In this document: positions 8,543-16,506 of the stretch, one piece after another
Layout of the letters: each line of letters begins with the position of its first letter
Numbering within the stretch: position 1 is the first letter of the stretch
Source: an uncultured Mycolicibacterium sp.
GTDB taxonomy: Bacteria > Actinomycetota > Actinomycetes > Mycobacteriales > Mycobacteriaceae
Assembly: GCF_937941905.1 (NCBI RefSeq)
Contig: NZ_CALDGS010000119.1
Location: 1-31,333, forward strand
Reading direction: 5' to 3'
DNA: 31,333 nt
Program-made: the position numbers and the translations under genes
Notes under the pieces: generated by a model
Told to the model about the DNA's origin: nothing
Seen by the model: only the letters and a program-made list of their open reading frames with translations
Databases searched by the model: none

Positions 8543-9915
8543 AGCCGACCCTGGCGCGGGCCGGCGCCCTCGCCGCCGCCGCCCTGCTGGCCGGCGGCCC
8601 GGCCGCGGCGGCCGTCGCGCCCCCGCAGGTCGATCCCGCGCTGCCGCCGCCGGCCGGCACCGCCGGGCCGGCGCAGCCGCTGGTCCAACGCAGTCCGTGC
8701 ACCACCGGCGCGGTGCTGCCCGGCACCGATCCGGCCGCGCAGAACCCGAACCCGGCGGTGCTGGACCTGCCCGCCGCCTGGCGGCTCAGCCGCGGCGCGG
8801 GCGAGACCGTCGCGGTCATCGACACCGGCGTCACGCCCGGCCCGCGGCTGCCCGAGGTGCGGCCCGGCGGCGACTATGTGGCCGCCGGCGACGGGCTGAC
8901 CGACTGCGACGGCCACGGCACCCTGGTGGCCGGACTGATCGCGGGCCGGCCCGGCGACGACGGGTTCTCCGGGGTGGCGCCCGACGCGCGGCTCATCGCG
9001 ATCCGGCAGACCTCGGCGCACTACCAGCCGGCCGCCCCCGGTGGTGACCCGCAGCAGGCCCGCGCGGCCATCGACGTCGCCAGCCTGGCCCGCGCCGTGG
9101 TCCGCGCGGCCGACCTCGGCGCGCGGGTCATCAACATCTCGGTGGCGACCTGCCTGCCCGCCGACCGGACCCCGGAACAGGCCGAGCTCGGCGCGGCACT
9201 GCGCTACGCCGCCGTGGAGCGCGACGCGGTCATCGTCGCCGCCGCCGGCAACCTGGGCAACGGCGGCCCGGACGGTGCCGGGTGCGAGCCGAATCCGCTC
9301 GGCAGCGCGGCGGACCCGCAGGACCCGCGCAACTGGGCCGGGGTGGCATCGGTGTCGGTGCCGTCCTGGTGGCAGCCCTACGTGCTGTCGGTCGGCTCGG
9401 TCGACGCGGCCGGCGCGCCCAGCGCGTTCACCATGCCCGGTCCCTGGGTCGGGGTGGCCGCGCCCGGCGAACAGATCGTCTCGGTGAGCAACGCCCCCGA
9501 CGGCGGGCTGGCCAACGCCCTGACCGGCCGCGAGGGCGAGCCCTACCCGGCCCGCGGCACCAGCTACGCCGCCGCCTACGTGTCCGGGGTGGCCGCGCTG
9601 GTGCGCAGCCGGTTCCCGCAGCTGCGCGCCGACGAGGTGATCCACCGCATCACCGCGACCGCCCAGGGTGCCGGCCGCTCACCGTCGAACCTGGTCGGCA
9701 CCGGCCGGGTCGACCCGGTGGCCGCGCTGACCTGGGACGTGCCCCCGCCGCCCGAGGGACCCCCGGCGCCGCGCCGGATCGACCCGCCCCCGGCGCCGCC
9801 CGAGCGCGACCCGCTGCCGCGCATCGTCGCCTTCACCGGGGTGGGGGTGCTGGTGGTGGCGCTGCTGAGCGGCCTGGCGATCAAGGCCCATCGACGAAAG
9901 GACGACACCGTATGA
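8539..9915 (+). CDS. mycP3: MycP3, mycosin subtilisin-like membrane-anchored protease
   Basis: This 458-aa subtilase has the complete catalytic triad: Asp95 (VIDTGV), His126 (DGHGT) and Ser342 (GTSYAAAYVSG), with the oxyanion Asn in AAAGNLG. An N-terminal signal peptide (residues 1 to about 30, Ala-rich) is followed by a Pro-rich stretch. A C-terminal Pro-rich linker precedes one membrane helix (residues about 430-450) and a short basic tail, which places the protease on the periplasmic side. Mycosins stabilise the ESX membrane complex and process some substrates. The GTG start overlaps the eccD3 stop (GTGA), and its own stop overlaps the eccE3 start (ATGA), so all three are probably coupled. 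Confidence 0.96.
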   Translation: MKPTLARAGALAAAALLAGGPAAAAVAPPQVDPALPPPAGTAGPAQPLVQRSPCTTGAVLPGTDPAAQNPNPAVLDLPAAWRLSRGAGETVAVIDTGVTPGPRLPEVRPGGDYVAAGDGLTDCDGHGTLVAGLIAGRPGDDGFSGVAPDARLIAIRQTSAHYQPAAPGGDPQQARAAIDVASLARAVVRAADLGARVINISVATCLPADRTPEQAELGAALRYAAVERDAVIVAAAGNLGNGGPDGAGCEPNPLGSAADPQDPRNWAGVASVSVPSWWQPYVLSVGSVDAAGAPSAFTMPGPWVGVAAPGEQIVSVSNAPDGGLANALTGREGEPYPARGTSYAAAYVSGVAALVRSRFPQLRADEVIHRITATAQGAGRSPSNLVGTGRVDPVAALTWDVPPPPEGPPAPRRIDPPPAPPERDPLPRIVAFTGVGVLVVALLSGLAIKAHRRKDDTV

Positions 9916-10862
9916 CCGCCCGCATCGCGCTGACGCTGCTGTTCGCCGTGCCGGCGGTGCTGGCCTACCCGTGGCCGGATCCCGCCGACCGCGGGCTGCT
10001 CGGCGTGGCCGTCGCGGTGGCGGTGGCGGCCCTGGCCCGGTGGCGCGGACAGTGGCTCAGCGCCGTCCCGGCCCGCCGGCTGGCGCTGTGGCGGCGCAAC
10101 CGCGGCGCCCGCCGCCCGGTCCCGGCGCCGGACGAGCGCACCGTGCTGCTGCGGCTGGACCCGGCCGACGACCGCGCGGAGGTGCCGCTGGCGGTGCTGA
10201 CCGGCTACCTGGACCGGTTCGGGGTGCGCTGCCACGCGGTCCGGGTCACCAGCCGCGACGTCGCCGGCGAGCGCACCACCTGGATCGGGCTGACCATCCG
10301 CGCCGCGGACAACCTGGCCGCGCTGGCCGCCCGCGGCCCGCAGCTGCCGCTGGCCGAGACCGCGTCGGTGACGGTGCGCCGACTGGCCGACCACCTGCGG
10401 GAGCTCGGCTGGACCGTCACCGTCGAGGACGACCCGGACGCCGTCGCACCGGCGCACCCCGGCGGCACCGAGACCTGGCGCGGCGTGCGCGGCGAGACCG
10501 GCTACACCGCCGCCTACACGGTGACCGTCGACGACCGGTTGCCCGGGACGCTGGCCGCGGTGTGGACCGCGCCCGGCCGGGAGACCTGGACGTCGCTGCA
10601 GTTCAGCGGGACCCGGGCCGCCCCGGCGGTCGCGGTGGCCTGCGCGCTGCACAGCCCCGACAAACCCGCCGCCCGCGCGCCGCTGCCCGGCCTGACCCCG
10701 CACCACGGTGGGCACGGTCCGGCGCTGGACGCGCTCGACCCGCGCGGCGGCCGGCTGGCCGCCCGGCCGGTGCCGCTGCGTCCCGAGCTGCTCGACGCGC
10801 TGCGCTGGCCGCTGACCGCGCCCGCACAGGACCGGGCCGAACAGCCGGCCGCCGCAAGCTGA
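9912..10862 (+). CDS. eccE3: EccE3, ESX-3 membrane complex component
   Basis: This 316-aa protein begins with two hydrophobic helices (residues about 3-20 and 27-45) followed by a basic stretch (ARRLALWRRNRGARRPVP) and a soluble domain, the EccE layout. M. tuberculosis EccE3 is 331 aa. In this family EccE caps the outside of the inner-membrane complex and helps stabilise it with MycP. It overlaps mycP3 by 4 nt and is the last ESX-3 gene. Rv0293c and the tam methyltransferase that follow in M. tuberculosis are absent. Its stop lies one base from the stop of the convergent sulfotransferase, with no terminator hairpin between them. Confidence 0.92.
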   Translation: MTARIALTLLFAVPAVLAYPWPDPADRGLLGVAVAVAVAALARWRGQWLSAVPARRLALWRRNRGARRPVPAPDERTVLLRLDPADDRAEVPLAVLTGYLDRFGVRCHAVRVTSRDVAGERTTWIGLTIRAADNLAALAARGPQLPLAETASVTVRRLADHLRELGWTVTVEDDPDAVAPAHPGGTETWRGVRGETGYTAAYTVTVDDRLPGTLAAVWTAPGRETWTSLQFSGTRAAPAVAVACALHSPDKPAARAPLPGLTPHHGGHGPALDALDPRGGRLAARPVPLRPELLDALRWPLTAPAQDRAEQPAAAS

Positions 10863-10863
10863 T

Positions 10864-11667
10864 TCAGGTGGGCAGGCCGAGCCGCTCGGCGTCGGCGCGG
10901 TAGCGCGCCACCCACTCGTCGGAGCGCTGATCGGCCTGCCGCTCCAGCACCGGCGGCGGTGCCAGCCGCGGATCCTGGCCGAGCCGCTCCAGGATGTCGG
11001 CGACGATCTCGGTGAGGTTGCGCCACAGCACCGGATAGGGCACCTCGATCGGGCACACCCGCTCCTCGGCGAACCAGGTGCGCCAGCCCTCCTCCTGGGC
11101 GCGCAGCATCCGCACCACGTGTGCGATCGCCCGCGCGTGGTACTGGGCGCGGGCGTCGCGCACCGGGTCCGGCCGGCCCCGCCACACCCGGGTCTGCACC
11201 GCCCGCCAGAACGACACCGCCTGCGACACCACGTCCGGGCGCCACACGTGGATCAGCAGCGGGTCGGAGCCGATCACGTCCCGGATCGCCGACAACAGCC
11301 CGGTGCCGGACCGCTCCGGCAGCTGCGCGGCCCGGTCCAGCAGCAGCGGGGTCTGGTTCCACATCAGCTTGCCGCCCCAGATCCCGTTCGGGGTGCGGCC
11401 GATGGTGCGGATGTGGTCCCGCCACGCGGTGGCCGGGGTGGTGTCCGGCTCGCCCGGCTCCAGCGGGTCCAGCAGCGCCAGGATCGACTCGTCGGTGACG
11501 CCGGCGAACCACTCCCGCGGCTGCGGCGAGCGGCTGGTGGCCGGCAGGTACTGGAAGAACTCCTGCGGCTCGCCGGCCACGCCGGTGGCGCGAAGCGACT
11601 CGACCAGCAGTGTGCTGCCGCTGCGCTGGGAGGCCAGCACGAGATAGGCGGTCGGTGTCCGGGTCAC
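10864..11667 (-). CDS. stf0: Stf0-type trehalose 2-sulfotransferase
   Basis: This 267-aa protein is very close to Stf0 (Rv0295c, also 267 aa). The 5'-phosphosulfate loop SQRSGSTLL is at residues 13-21, and the GEPQEFFQYLP block contains Glu36, the proposed general base in Stf0. Stf0 transfers sulfate from PAPS to the 2-position of trehalose, the first step towards sulfolipid-1 in M. tuberculosis; what sulfated product this organism makes is not evident. It is cytosolic, with no signal peptide. The GTG start follows a GAGG site that overlaps the stop region of the upstream sulfatase gene 9 nt away, so the two form an operon. The 3' end faces eccE3 with a single base between stops. Confidence 0.93.
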   Translation of the reverse strand: MTRTPTAYLVLASQRSGSTLLVESLRATGVAGEPQEFFQYLPATSRSPQPREWFAGVTDESILALLDPLEPGEPDTTPATAWRDHIRTIGRTPNGIWGGKLMWNQTPLLLDRAAQLPERSGTGLLSAIRDVIGSDPLLIHVWRPDVVSQAVSFWRAVQTRVWRGRPDPVRDARAQYHARAIAHVVRMLRAQEEGWRTWFAEERVCPIEVPYPVLWRNLTEIVADILERLGQDPRLAPPPVLERQADQRSDEWVARYRADAERLGLPT

Positions 11668-11676
11668 GGTGAAACC

Positions 11677-13062
11677 TCAACGCGTCGAACGGGTCTGGTC
11701 GTCTATCCCGCGCTCGGCGGCCAACGCCGACCGGCTCGTCGCCGCGATGCCGTGGATGCGCAGGTAGGTCTCGGTGTAGCGGATGGAGATCCGGGTGCCG
11801 GCGAACTCCGACGGGATCACGTCGCCGGTGCGCTGCCGCCAGTCGTGCAGCCGCACCGCCAGCTCGTCGGCGATCGCCCGGACCCGGTCGCTCGCCGTGC
11901 CGGTGAGCAGGTTCGTCGACTCGGTCGGGTCGGCGCGCAGGTCGTAGAGCTCGCGCGGCGGCCGCGGCGCGCGGATCGCGTCGGCCACCGCCTGCCCGGA
12001 CGGGCTCTCGTCGATGTCCAGCGGCAGGTCCAGCAGTGGCCGCGACGCGTAGTTCTCGATGTAGCTGTACTCCTTGGTGCGGATGGCCCGGATCGGGTCG
12101 AACGAGTCGTGGTAGGTCTTGGCGGTGAACACCTGCTCGCGCACCGGCGTGCCCGCCCCGGGTGCGCCGATCAGGTTGGCCGCGTGCGAAACCCCTTCCA
12201 CGTCATCGGGAATCGGTACCCCGAGCAGCTCCAGCAGGGTGGGCAGCAGGTCCACGCCGCTGAACAGCTCGTCGTAGCGGCGCGGCGCCACCGGCCGCCC
12301 GGCCGGCGGCCGCACGATCATCGCGATGCCGGTGCCGGCGTCGTAGAGCGTCGACTTCGCCCGCGGGAACGCCGGGCCGTGGTCGGTCAGGAACACCACC
12401 CAGGTCGAGTCGTCCAGGCCGGTGGCGGCCAGCGTGTCGAACAGCTCGCCCACGGCCGCGTCGGCCACCGCGATCGCCCCGTAGAAGTCGGCCAGGTCGG
12501 CCCGCACCTGCGGGGTGTCCGGCAGGTGCGGCGGCACCACCACGTCCGCGGCCGGCGCGGGGGTGTACCGGTCGTGCGGGTAGGGGCGGTGCGTCTCGAA
12601 GAACCCGGCCACCAGCAGCCAGGGCCGGCGCCGGTGGGCCTGCTCGGCCAGCCACGCCCCGGCCCGCTCCACCACGTACTCGCAGTAGGAGTTCGACACG
12701 TCGAACTCGTCGAACCCCAGCCGCGACGGGTACGACGTCTCGTGCTGCATCCCGAACAGCGCGGAGTACCAGCCGGCCTCGCCGAGCAGTTGCGGCAGCG
12801 TGCGCACCCCGGGCCGGTACTCCCAGCCGTGGTGGGCCAGCCCCACCAGCCCGTTGCTCTGCGGATAGCGGCCGGTGAACAACGAACCGCGCGACGGCGA
12901 GCACAGCGGCGCGGTGGCGTGCGCGCGGGTGAACAGGATGCCCTCCGCCGCGAGCCGGTCCAGCCGCGGGCTCGACACCCCGGGGTGGCCGTACGCGCCC
13001 AGGTAACGGCCCAGGTCGTGCCAGTGCACGATGAGCAGGTTGTCTCGCCGCGGGTCACTCAC
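11677..13062 (-). CDS. Type I sulfatase, Rv0296c-like
   Basis: This 461-aa member of the alkaline phosphatase/sulfatase superfamily carries the motif CSPSR beginning at Cys54, the formylglycine-forming sulfatase signature CxPxR. Early metal-binding residues are in HWHDLGRY, and FLTDHGPAFPRAKSTLYDAG supplies the second metal site. It would hydrolyse a sulfate ester of unknown identity. It has no clear signal peptide, so it is probably cytosolic. The GTG start at 13062 follows an AAAGGA ribosome site. It is transcribed with the Stf0-like gene, pairing a sulfate-adding and a sulfate-removing enzyme, as in M. tuberculosis (Rv0296c-Rv0295c). Confidence 0.9.
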   Translation of the reverse strand: MSDPRRDNLLIVHWHDLGRYLGAYGHPGVSSPRLDRLAAEGILFTRAHATAPLCSPSRGSLFTGRYPQSNGLVGLAHHGWEYRPGVRTLPQLLGEAGWYSALFGMQHETSYPSRLGFDEFDVSNSYCEYVVERAGAWLAEQAHRRRPWLLVAGFFETHRPYPHDRYTPAPAADVVVPPHLPDTPQVRADLADFYGAIAVADAAVGELFDTLAATGLDDSTWVVFLTDHGPAFPRAKSTLYDAGTGIAMIVRPPAGRPVAPRRYDELFSGVDLLPTLLELLGVPIPDDVEGVSHAANLIGAPGAGTPVREQVFTAKTYHDSFDPIRAIRTKEYSYIENYASRPLLDLPLDIDESPSGQAVADAIRAPRPPRELYDLRADPTESTNLLTGTASDRVRAIADELAVRLHDWRQRTGDVIPSEFAGTRISIRYTETYLRIHGIAATSRSALAAERGIDDQTRSTR

Positions 13063-13154
13063 TGCGCATCCTTTCGTCGCGGTCAGGTGTCCACTCTCAC
13101 CGCCCCGCACCGCGGCGGGCAATATTTCCGATCACCGAGTTCGCGGCCGCGCCC

Positions 13155-13160
13155 TACGGT
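13155..13160 (+). promoter_or_regulatory. Probable -10 element (TACGGT) of a leaderless YceI-like transcript
   Basis: TACGGT fits the mycobacterial TANNNT -10 pattern and ends 6 nt before the GTG start at 13167. There is no room for a Shine-Dalgarno leader, so transcription probably starts at or next to the start codon. Confidence 0.5.
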
Positions 13161-13166
13161 GGAACC

Positions 13167-13697
13167 GTGCACCTCGACCAGTCGGACGGCACCCTGACCC
13201 TGCGCACCGGCGTGACCGGCGCGGCCGCCCCCATGGGCCACCGGCTCACCATCGTCTTCGACGCCTGGCGCATCGACGTCACCGCGGACGACGGCCGGCC
13301 GGTCTCGGGCAGCCTGGTCGTCGACATCGACTCACTGCGCGTGGTCGGCGGGGAGGGCGGGGTGACGCCGTTGTCCGGGCCGGAGCAGGGCATCGTGCGG
13401 TCCAACGCGCTGAAGACGTTGGACGCCAGGAAATTCCCGACGGCCGAGTTCCGGGCCGCCGAGTTCACCCGTACCGGCGCGGGGTACCGGCTGCACGGCC
13501 CGCTGACCCTGCACGGCCGAACCCGCGAGATCGACGTCGACGTGGCCGTCGCCGAGTCCGGCGGCGCGCTCGAGCTCACCGCCCGGGCCGAGGTGTCGCA
13601 CCGGGCGTTCGGGATCAAGCCCTACTCGATGGCGATGGGCGCGCTGAAGGTCGCCGACATCGTCACCGTCGAATTCGCCGCGCGCGCGGTCCGCTAG
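13167..13697 (+). CDS. YceI-family lipid-binding-like protein
   Basis: This 176-aa protein shows the YceI beta-barrel pattern. It has early MGHRLTIVFDAWRIDV, then SLVVDIDSLRVVGGEGGV, a central IVRSNALKTLDARKFPTAEF block, LHGRTREIDVDV and a final FGIKPYSMAMGALKVADIV. YceI proteins bind isoprenoid or other hydrophobic ligands in a lipocalin-like barrel. This copy has no signal peptide, unlike E. coli YceI, so it is probably cytosolic and its ligand is unknown. The start is GTG immediately downstream of a -10 element, suggesting a leaderless mRNA. Its TAG stop shares the palindrome CTAG with the stop of the convergent next gene. Confidence 0.87.
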   Translation: MHLDQSDGTLTLRTGVTGAAAPMGHRLTIVFDAWRIDVTADDGRPVSGSLVVDIDSLRVVGGEGGVTPLSGPEQGIVRSNALKTLDARKFPTAEFRAAEFTRTGAGYRLHGPLTLHGRTREIDVDVAVAESGGALELTARAEVSHRAFGIKPYSMAMGALKVADIVTVEFAARAVR

Positions 13698-14176
13698 GGG
13701 TGGTAGGGGATGCCGACGGCGCGGAACACGTACTCCGGCGACACGTCGAAGGCCAGTGTCCGGCGCGGCAGCTGCGCCAGCACCGACTCGGGCACCGGAT
13801 CCTTGTAGTGCAGCGACAGCTGCCCGGTGAAGCGCTCGTCGACCGCGGCCAGATCGGCCTCCAGCAGGATGCCGCCGGGGGACACGGTCGCGGTGACCGC
13901 CCCGGTCTGCTCGGCGTCGAACCGCTGATCCATCGTGCGCCCGGCCAGCACCGGCACCGTGGACAGGGTGGTCAGCACCCGCTCGCGGGTGATCACCACC
14001 GAGCCGACGTAACCGGCCACCGTGCCGGGGGAGCGCAGCCCCGGGATCCGGCCGCTGAACCGCCGGGTGACCGGGACGTACTCGGCCACATGCAGGATCC
14101 CCTCGCGCTCGAGTTCGGCGCGCAGTTCCTCGGGCAGCTTGCCGATCCGCAGCAGCTTGCGCAGCACAACTGCCAT
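13694..14176 (-). CDS. Conserved mycobacterial protein of unknown function
   Basis: This 160-aa protein starts MAVVLRKLLRIGKLPEELRAEL, then shows a run of beta-type segments (HVAEYVPVTRRFSGRI, TVAGYVGSVVITRERVLTTL, GAVTATVSPGGILLEADL) and ends near AVGIPYHP. It has no signal peptide, membrane helix or catalytic motif that I recognise. Codon usage and GC match the neighbours, so it looks like a real gene. The ATG at 14176 is chosen; GTG at 14185 is an in-frame alternative. It is convergent with the YceI-like gene (stop codons overlap by the 4-nt CTAG) and divergent from the PAP2 gene, with a long inverted repeat in the shared upstream region. Confidence 0.75.
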   Translation of the reverse strand: MAVVLRKLLRIGKLPEELRAELEREGILHVAEYVPVTRRFSGRIPGLRSPGTVAGYVGSVVITRERVLTTLSTVPVLAGRTMDQRFDAEQTGAVTATVSPGGILLEADLAAVDERFTGQLSLHYKDPVPESVLAQLPRRTLAFDVSPEYVFRAVGIPYHP

Positions 14177-14204
14177 GTGAACCACCCTACTGCGAAACGG
14201 GATC

Positions 14205-14261
14205 GCGCCGGTGCCGCCACCGAGGCGTCGGGGTCAGGGTTTGCAGCGGCGGCACCGGCGC
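14205..14261. repeat. Perfect 14-bp inverted repeat with 29-nt loop between divergent genes
   Basis: GCGCCGGTGCCGCC at 14205-14218 is exactly complementary to 14248-14261. The 29-nt loop contains a small nested stem, CCGA/TCGG, at 14220-14231. The element lies in the 143-nt region between two divergently transcribed genes, where a terminator is not expected. It could be a structured 5' leader or a protein-binding site. The rest of this region contains TATATC at 14268, a possible -10 for the PAP2 gene. Confidence 0.6.
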
Positions 14262-14319
14262 ACCGGGTATATCGGCGCCCCGCCCCGCGGTGTTACAGGC
14301 CCCGTGGTATCGCTGTGGG

Positions 14320-14973
14320 GTGGGCGCACGACGGGCATGGCCGGCCGGTACCGCGGTCGCCGCGCTGGCCGTGGCCGGGCTGCTGTGGCTCGGGGTCACG
14401 GCGCACTGGGGGTGGCTGGCCGGGCTGGACACCGCCGTGCTGGCCGCCGCGCACCGCTTCGGCGCCGACCGGCCCGGCTGGGTGACCGGCTGGGACGTGT
14501 GCTGCACGGTGTTCGGGCCGATGACGCTGCGCGCGGTCGCCGCGGTGATGGCGGTGGTGGCCTGGCGGCGCGGCGCTCGCCGGTCCGCACTGCTGCTGGT
14601 GACCGCGGTGGTGCTCAACGCGGTCGTGATCGAGGCGGTCAAGTTCGTCGTCGACCGGCCCCGCCCGGCCTCGGCGTTCGTCGCCGCCCATTCCAGCTCG
14701 TTCCCGTCCGGACACGCGTTCGGGGTGCTGGCCGGGGTGGCCGCGCTGCTCGTCGTCGGCCGGCCCCGGCTGGGCAGGGCGTGGTGGTGGCTGGTGGCGC
14801 TCGGGGCGGTGCTGGTGGCCGCGATCGGGATCGGCCGGGTGGTGCTCAACGTGCACCATCCCTCCGACGTGCTGGCCGGTTGGGCCCTGGGCTACGCCTG
14901 GTTCGCGGGCTGCCTGCTGGTCACCGATCCGGCGCGGGACGCAGCACCGGCAGCGCCCGGTAGTGGACCGTGA
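14320..14973 (+). CDS. PAP2-family membrane phosphatase (Rv0308-like)
   Basis: This 217-aa integral membrane protein has about six hydrophobic helices and the three PAP2 phosphatase motifs in order. These are KFVVDRPRP (KxxxxxxRP type), FPSGH, and GRVVLNVHHPSD with the catalytic His before Asp. Enzymes of this class remove phosphate from lipid phosphates such as phosphatidic acid or polyprenyl pyrophosphates, with the active site usually on the outer face. The substrate cannot be read from the sequence. The start is uncertain: GTG at 14320 or an earlier GTG at 14290 (10 more residues), neither with a good ribosome site. Its last 53 nt overlap the end of the convergent PAP2-kinase gene. Confidence 0.88.
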   Translation: MGARRAWPAGTAVAALAVAGLLWLGVTAHWGWLAGLDTAVLAAAHRFGADRPGWVTGWDVCCTVFGPMTLRAVAAVMAVVAWRRGARRSALLLVTAVVLNAVVIEAVKFVVDRPRPASAFVAAHSSSFPSGHAFGVLAGVAALLVVGRPRLGRAWWWLVALGAVLVAAIGIGRVVLNVHHPSDVLAGWALGYAWFAGCLLVTDPARDAAPAAPGSGP

Positions 14974-16402
14974 ACGCGGCCTCGGTGCAGTCCTCGCCGA
15001 CCTCGCCGTCATGGGCCACCGTTGTCGGCCCGTCGACGGTGTTGAAGCGGAACCGCGGCACCCGCAGTTCGTGGTAGAGCGGGCTGCGGTCGAGCCGGCC
15101 GGTCAGCACTGCGGCGAGCACCCGCAGCCGGCCGAACCGCCGGCCGCTCTCCAGGATCCGCACGTCGAGCAGCCCGTCGCTGATGGTCGAGCGCCGGGTG
15201 GGGGCGAATCCGCTGGGCAGGTAGGCCCCGTTGCCCAGGAAGAACAGGGAGGTCTGCAGGGTCCGGCCGTCGTAGCGGATGCGGACCGGTTCGGCGCTGC
15301 GCAGGGTGCGGGCCAGCGCGTAGGCGCCGGCCAGCGGTTTGCCGATGCGGTGCTCGAGGCGTTCGCGGGCCTGCACGTACTGCGGGTAGGCCCCGATGCT
15401 GGCGGTGTTGAGTACCACCTGTTTGTCGTTGAGGCACACCAGGTCCACCGGGGTGGTCCGCCCCGCGCGGACGGCCGCGATCGTCGCCTCGACGGTGTCG
15501 CAGCCGATGTCCTTGGCGAAATGGTTGAACGTGCCGCAGGGGAACACCGCCAGCGGCACCCCGGCCTGCACCGCGGCGGCCGCCGCGCAGGCCACCGTGC
15601 CGTCGCCGCCGCCGACCGCGAGCACCTCGGCCCGCCCGGCGGCCTCGGCCAGCACGTCGGCCACGTCGTCGTCGGCGCCGAGCTCGACGATCTCGGCGGC
15701 CGGCAGTGCCGCGGCCACCTCGTCGGCGACCCGGGCGCCGGTGCCGCCGCCGGAGGCCGGGTTGAGCACCAGCACCACCCCCGCGCCGTCCGGCCGGGGC
15801 AGGGTGGGAACGCCCGGGGGGTCGGCCGATTCACGCGATTCGCGCACCGGCGCGGCGGTCGGCACCACCCGGGCGCCGAGCACCGCGATCGCCGCGCCCA
15901 GCCCGAACCCGGCGAGCACGTCGCCGGGGTAGTGCGCCCCGGTCGCCACCCGCGACAGCCCCACCAGTCCGGCCAGCAGGCCCAGTCCCAGACCCAGCGG
16001 GGGATGCTCGAGGCCGACCCCGACCGCGAAGGCGGCGGCGCTGGCAGCATGCCCGGACGGCAGCGAGCTGCTCGTCGGCATCCGCCGGCCCAGGCGGCGC
16101 AACGGCACCGGGCCGCGGTCCGGACGCGGCCGGCGCCACAGCCGCTTGGCCAGCTGGTTGGTCACCAGGCTGGAGACCGCCAGGGTGGCCACCCCGCGGG
16201 CCGCGCCGCGCCGGGCGGCCGGCCCGCCCAGCCCGGCGATCGCCGCGGCCGCCGCGAACCACAGCTTGCCGTGGTCGGCGGCCGCGGACAGCCGGGGCAT
16301 GGCGGCGTCCAGCAGCGGGCTGGGGGCGTCGGCGACCGCGGTGAACAGATCCCGGTCCAGCGCGGCGAGATCGCGGCCGAGGCCGGCGAGGGCGAGGTCC
16401 AT
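14921..16402 (-). CDS. PAP2 phosphatase fused to diacylglycerol/sphingoid-type lipid kinase
   Basis: This 493-aa protein has two domains. Residues about 15-190 are a PAP2-like membrane domain with KRLWRRPRP, LPSGHAAS and SRVATGAHYPGD motifs, all catalytic positions apparently intact. Residues about 215-490 are a LCB5/DAGK_cat kinase domain with VVLVLNPASGGG near its start and the nucleotide loop VGGGDGTV. Characteristic later blocks are FPCGTFNHFAKDIG and LGNGAYLPSGFAPTRR. Such a protein could phosphorylate one lipid and dephosphorylate another, or interconvert a pair. The ATG at 16402 follows a GGGCAGGAC site. The two families occur fused in other actinobacteria. Its C-terminal coding overlaps the separate PAP2 gene by 53 nt, tail to tail. 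Confidence 0.9.
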   Translation of the reverse strand: MDLALAGLGRDLAALDRDLFTAVADAPSPLLDAAMPRLSAAADHGKLWFAAAAAIAGLGGPAARRGAARGVATLAVSSLVTNQLAKRLWRRPRPDRGPVPLRRLGRRMPTSSSLPSGHAASAAAFAVGVGLEHPPLGLGLGLLAGLVGLSRVATGAHYPGDVLAGFGLGAAIAVLGARVVPTAAPVRESRESADPPGVPTLPRPDGAGVVLVLNPASGGGTGARVADEVAAALPAAEIVELGADDDVADVLAEAAGRAEVLAVGGGDGTVACAAAAAVQAGVPLAVFPCGTFNHFAKDIGCDTVEATIAAVRAGRTTPVDLVCLNDKQVVLNTASIGAYPQYVQARERLEHRIGKPLAGAYALARTLRSAEPVRIRYDGRTLQTSLFFLGNGAYLPSGFAPTRRSTISDGLLDVRILESGRRFGRLRVLAAVLTGRLDRSPLYHELRVPRFRFNTVDGPTTVAHDGEVGEDCTEAAFTVHYRALPVLRPAPDR

Positions 16403-16506
16403 GTCCTGCCCTGTTCCCCGGGCGCGGCCGGGCCAACCATCCCGGTGATCAATCCGTGTCCGAACGGTGGTCCGGGCCGTGACCGGCCGCCGAGAGGATG
16501 GAGCGG

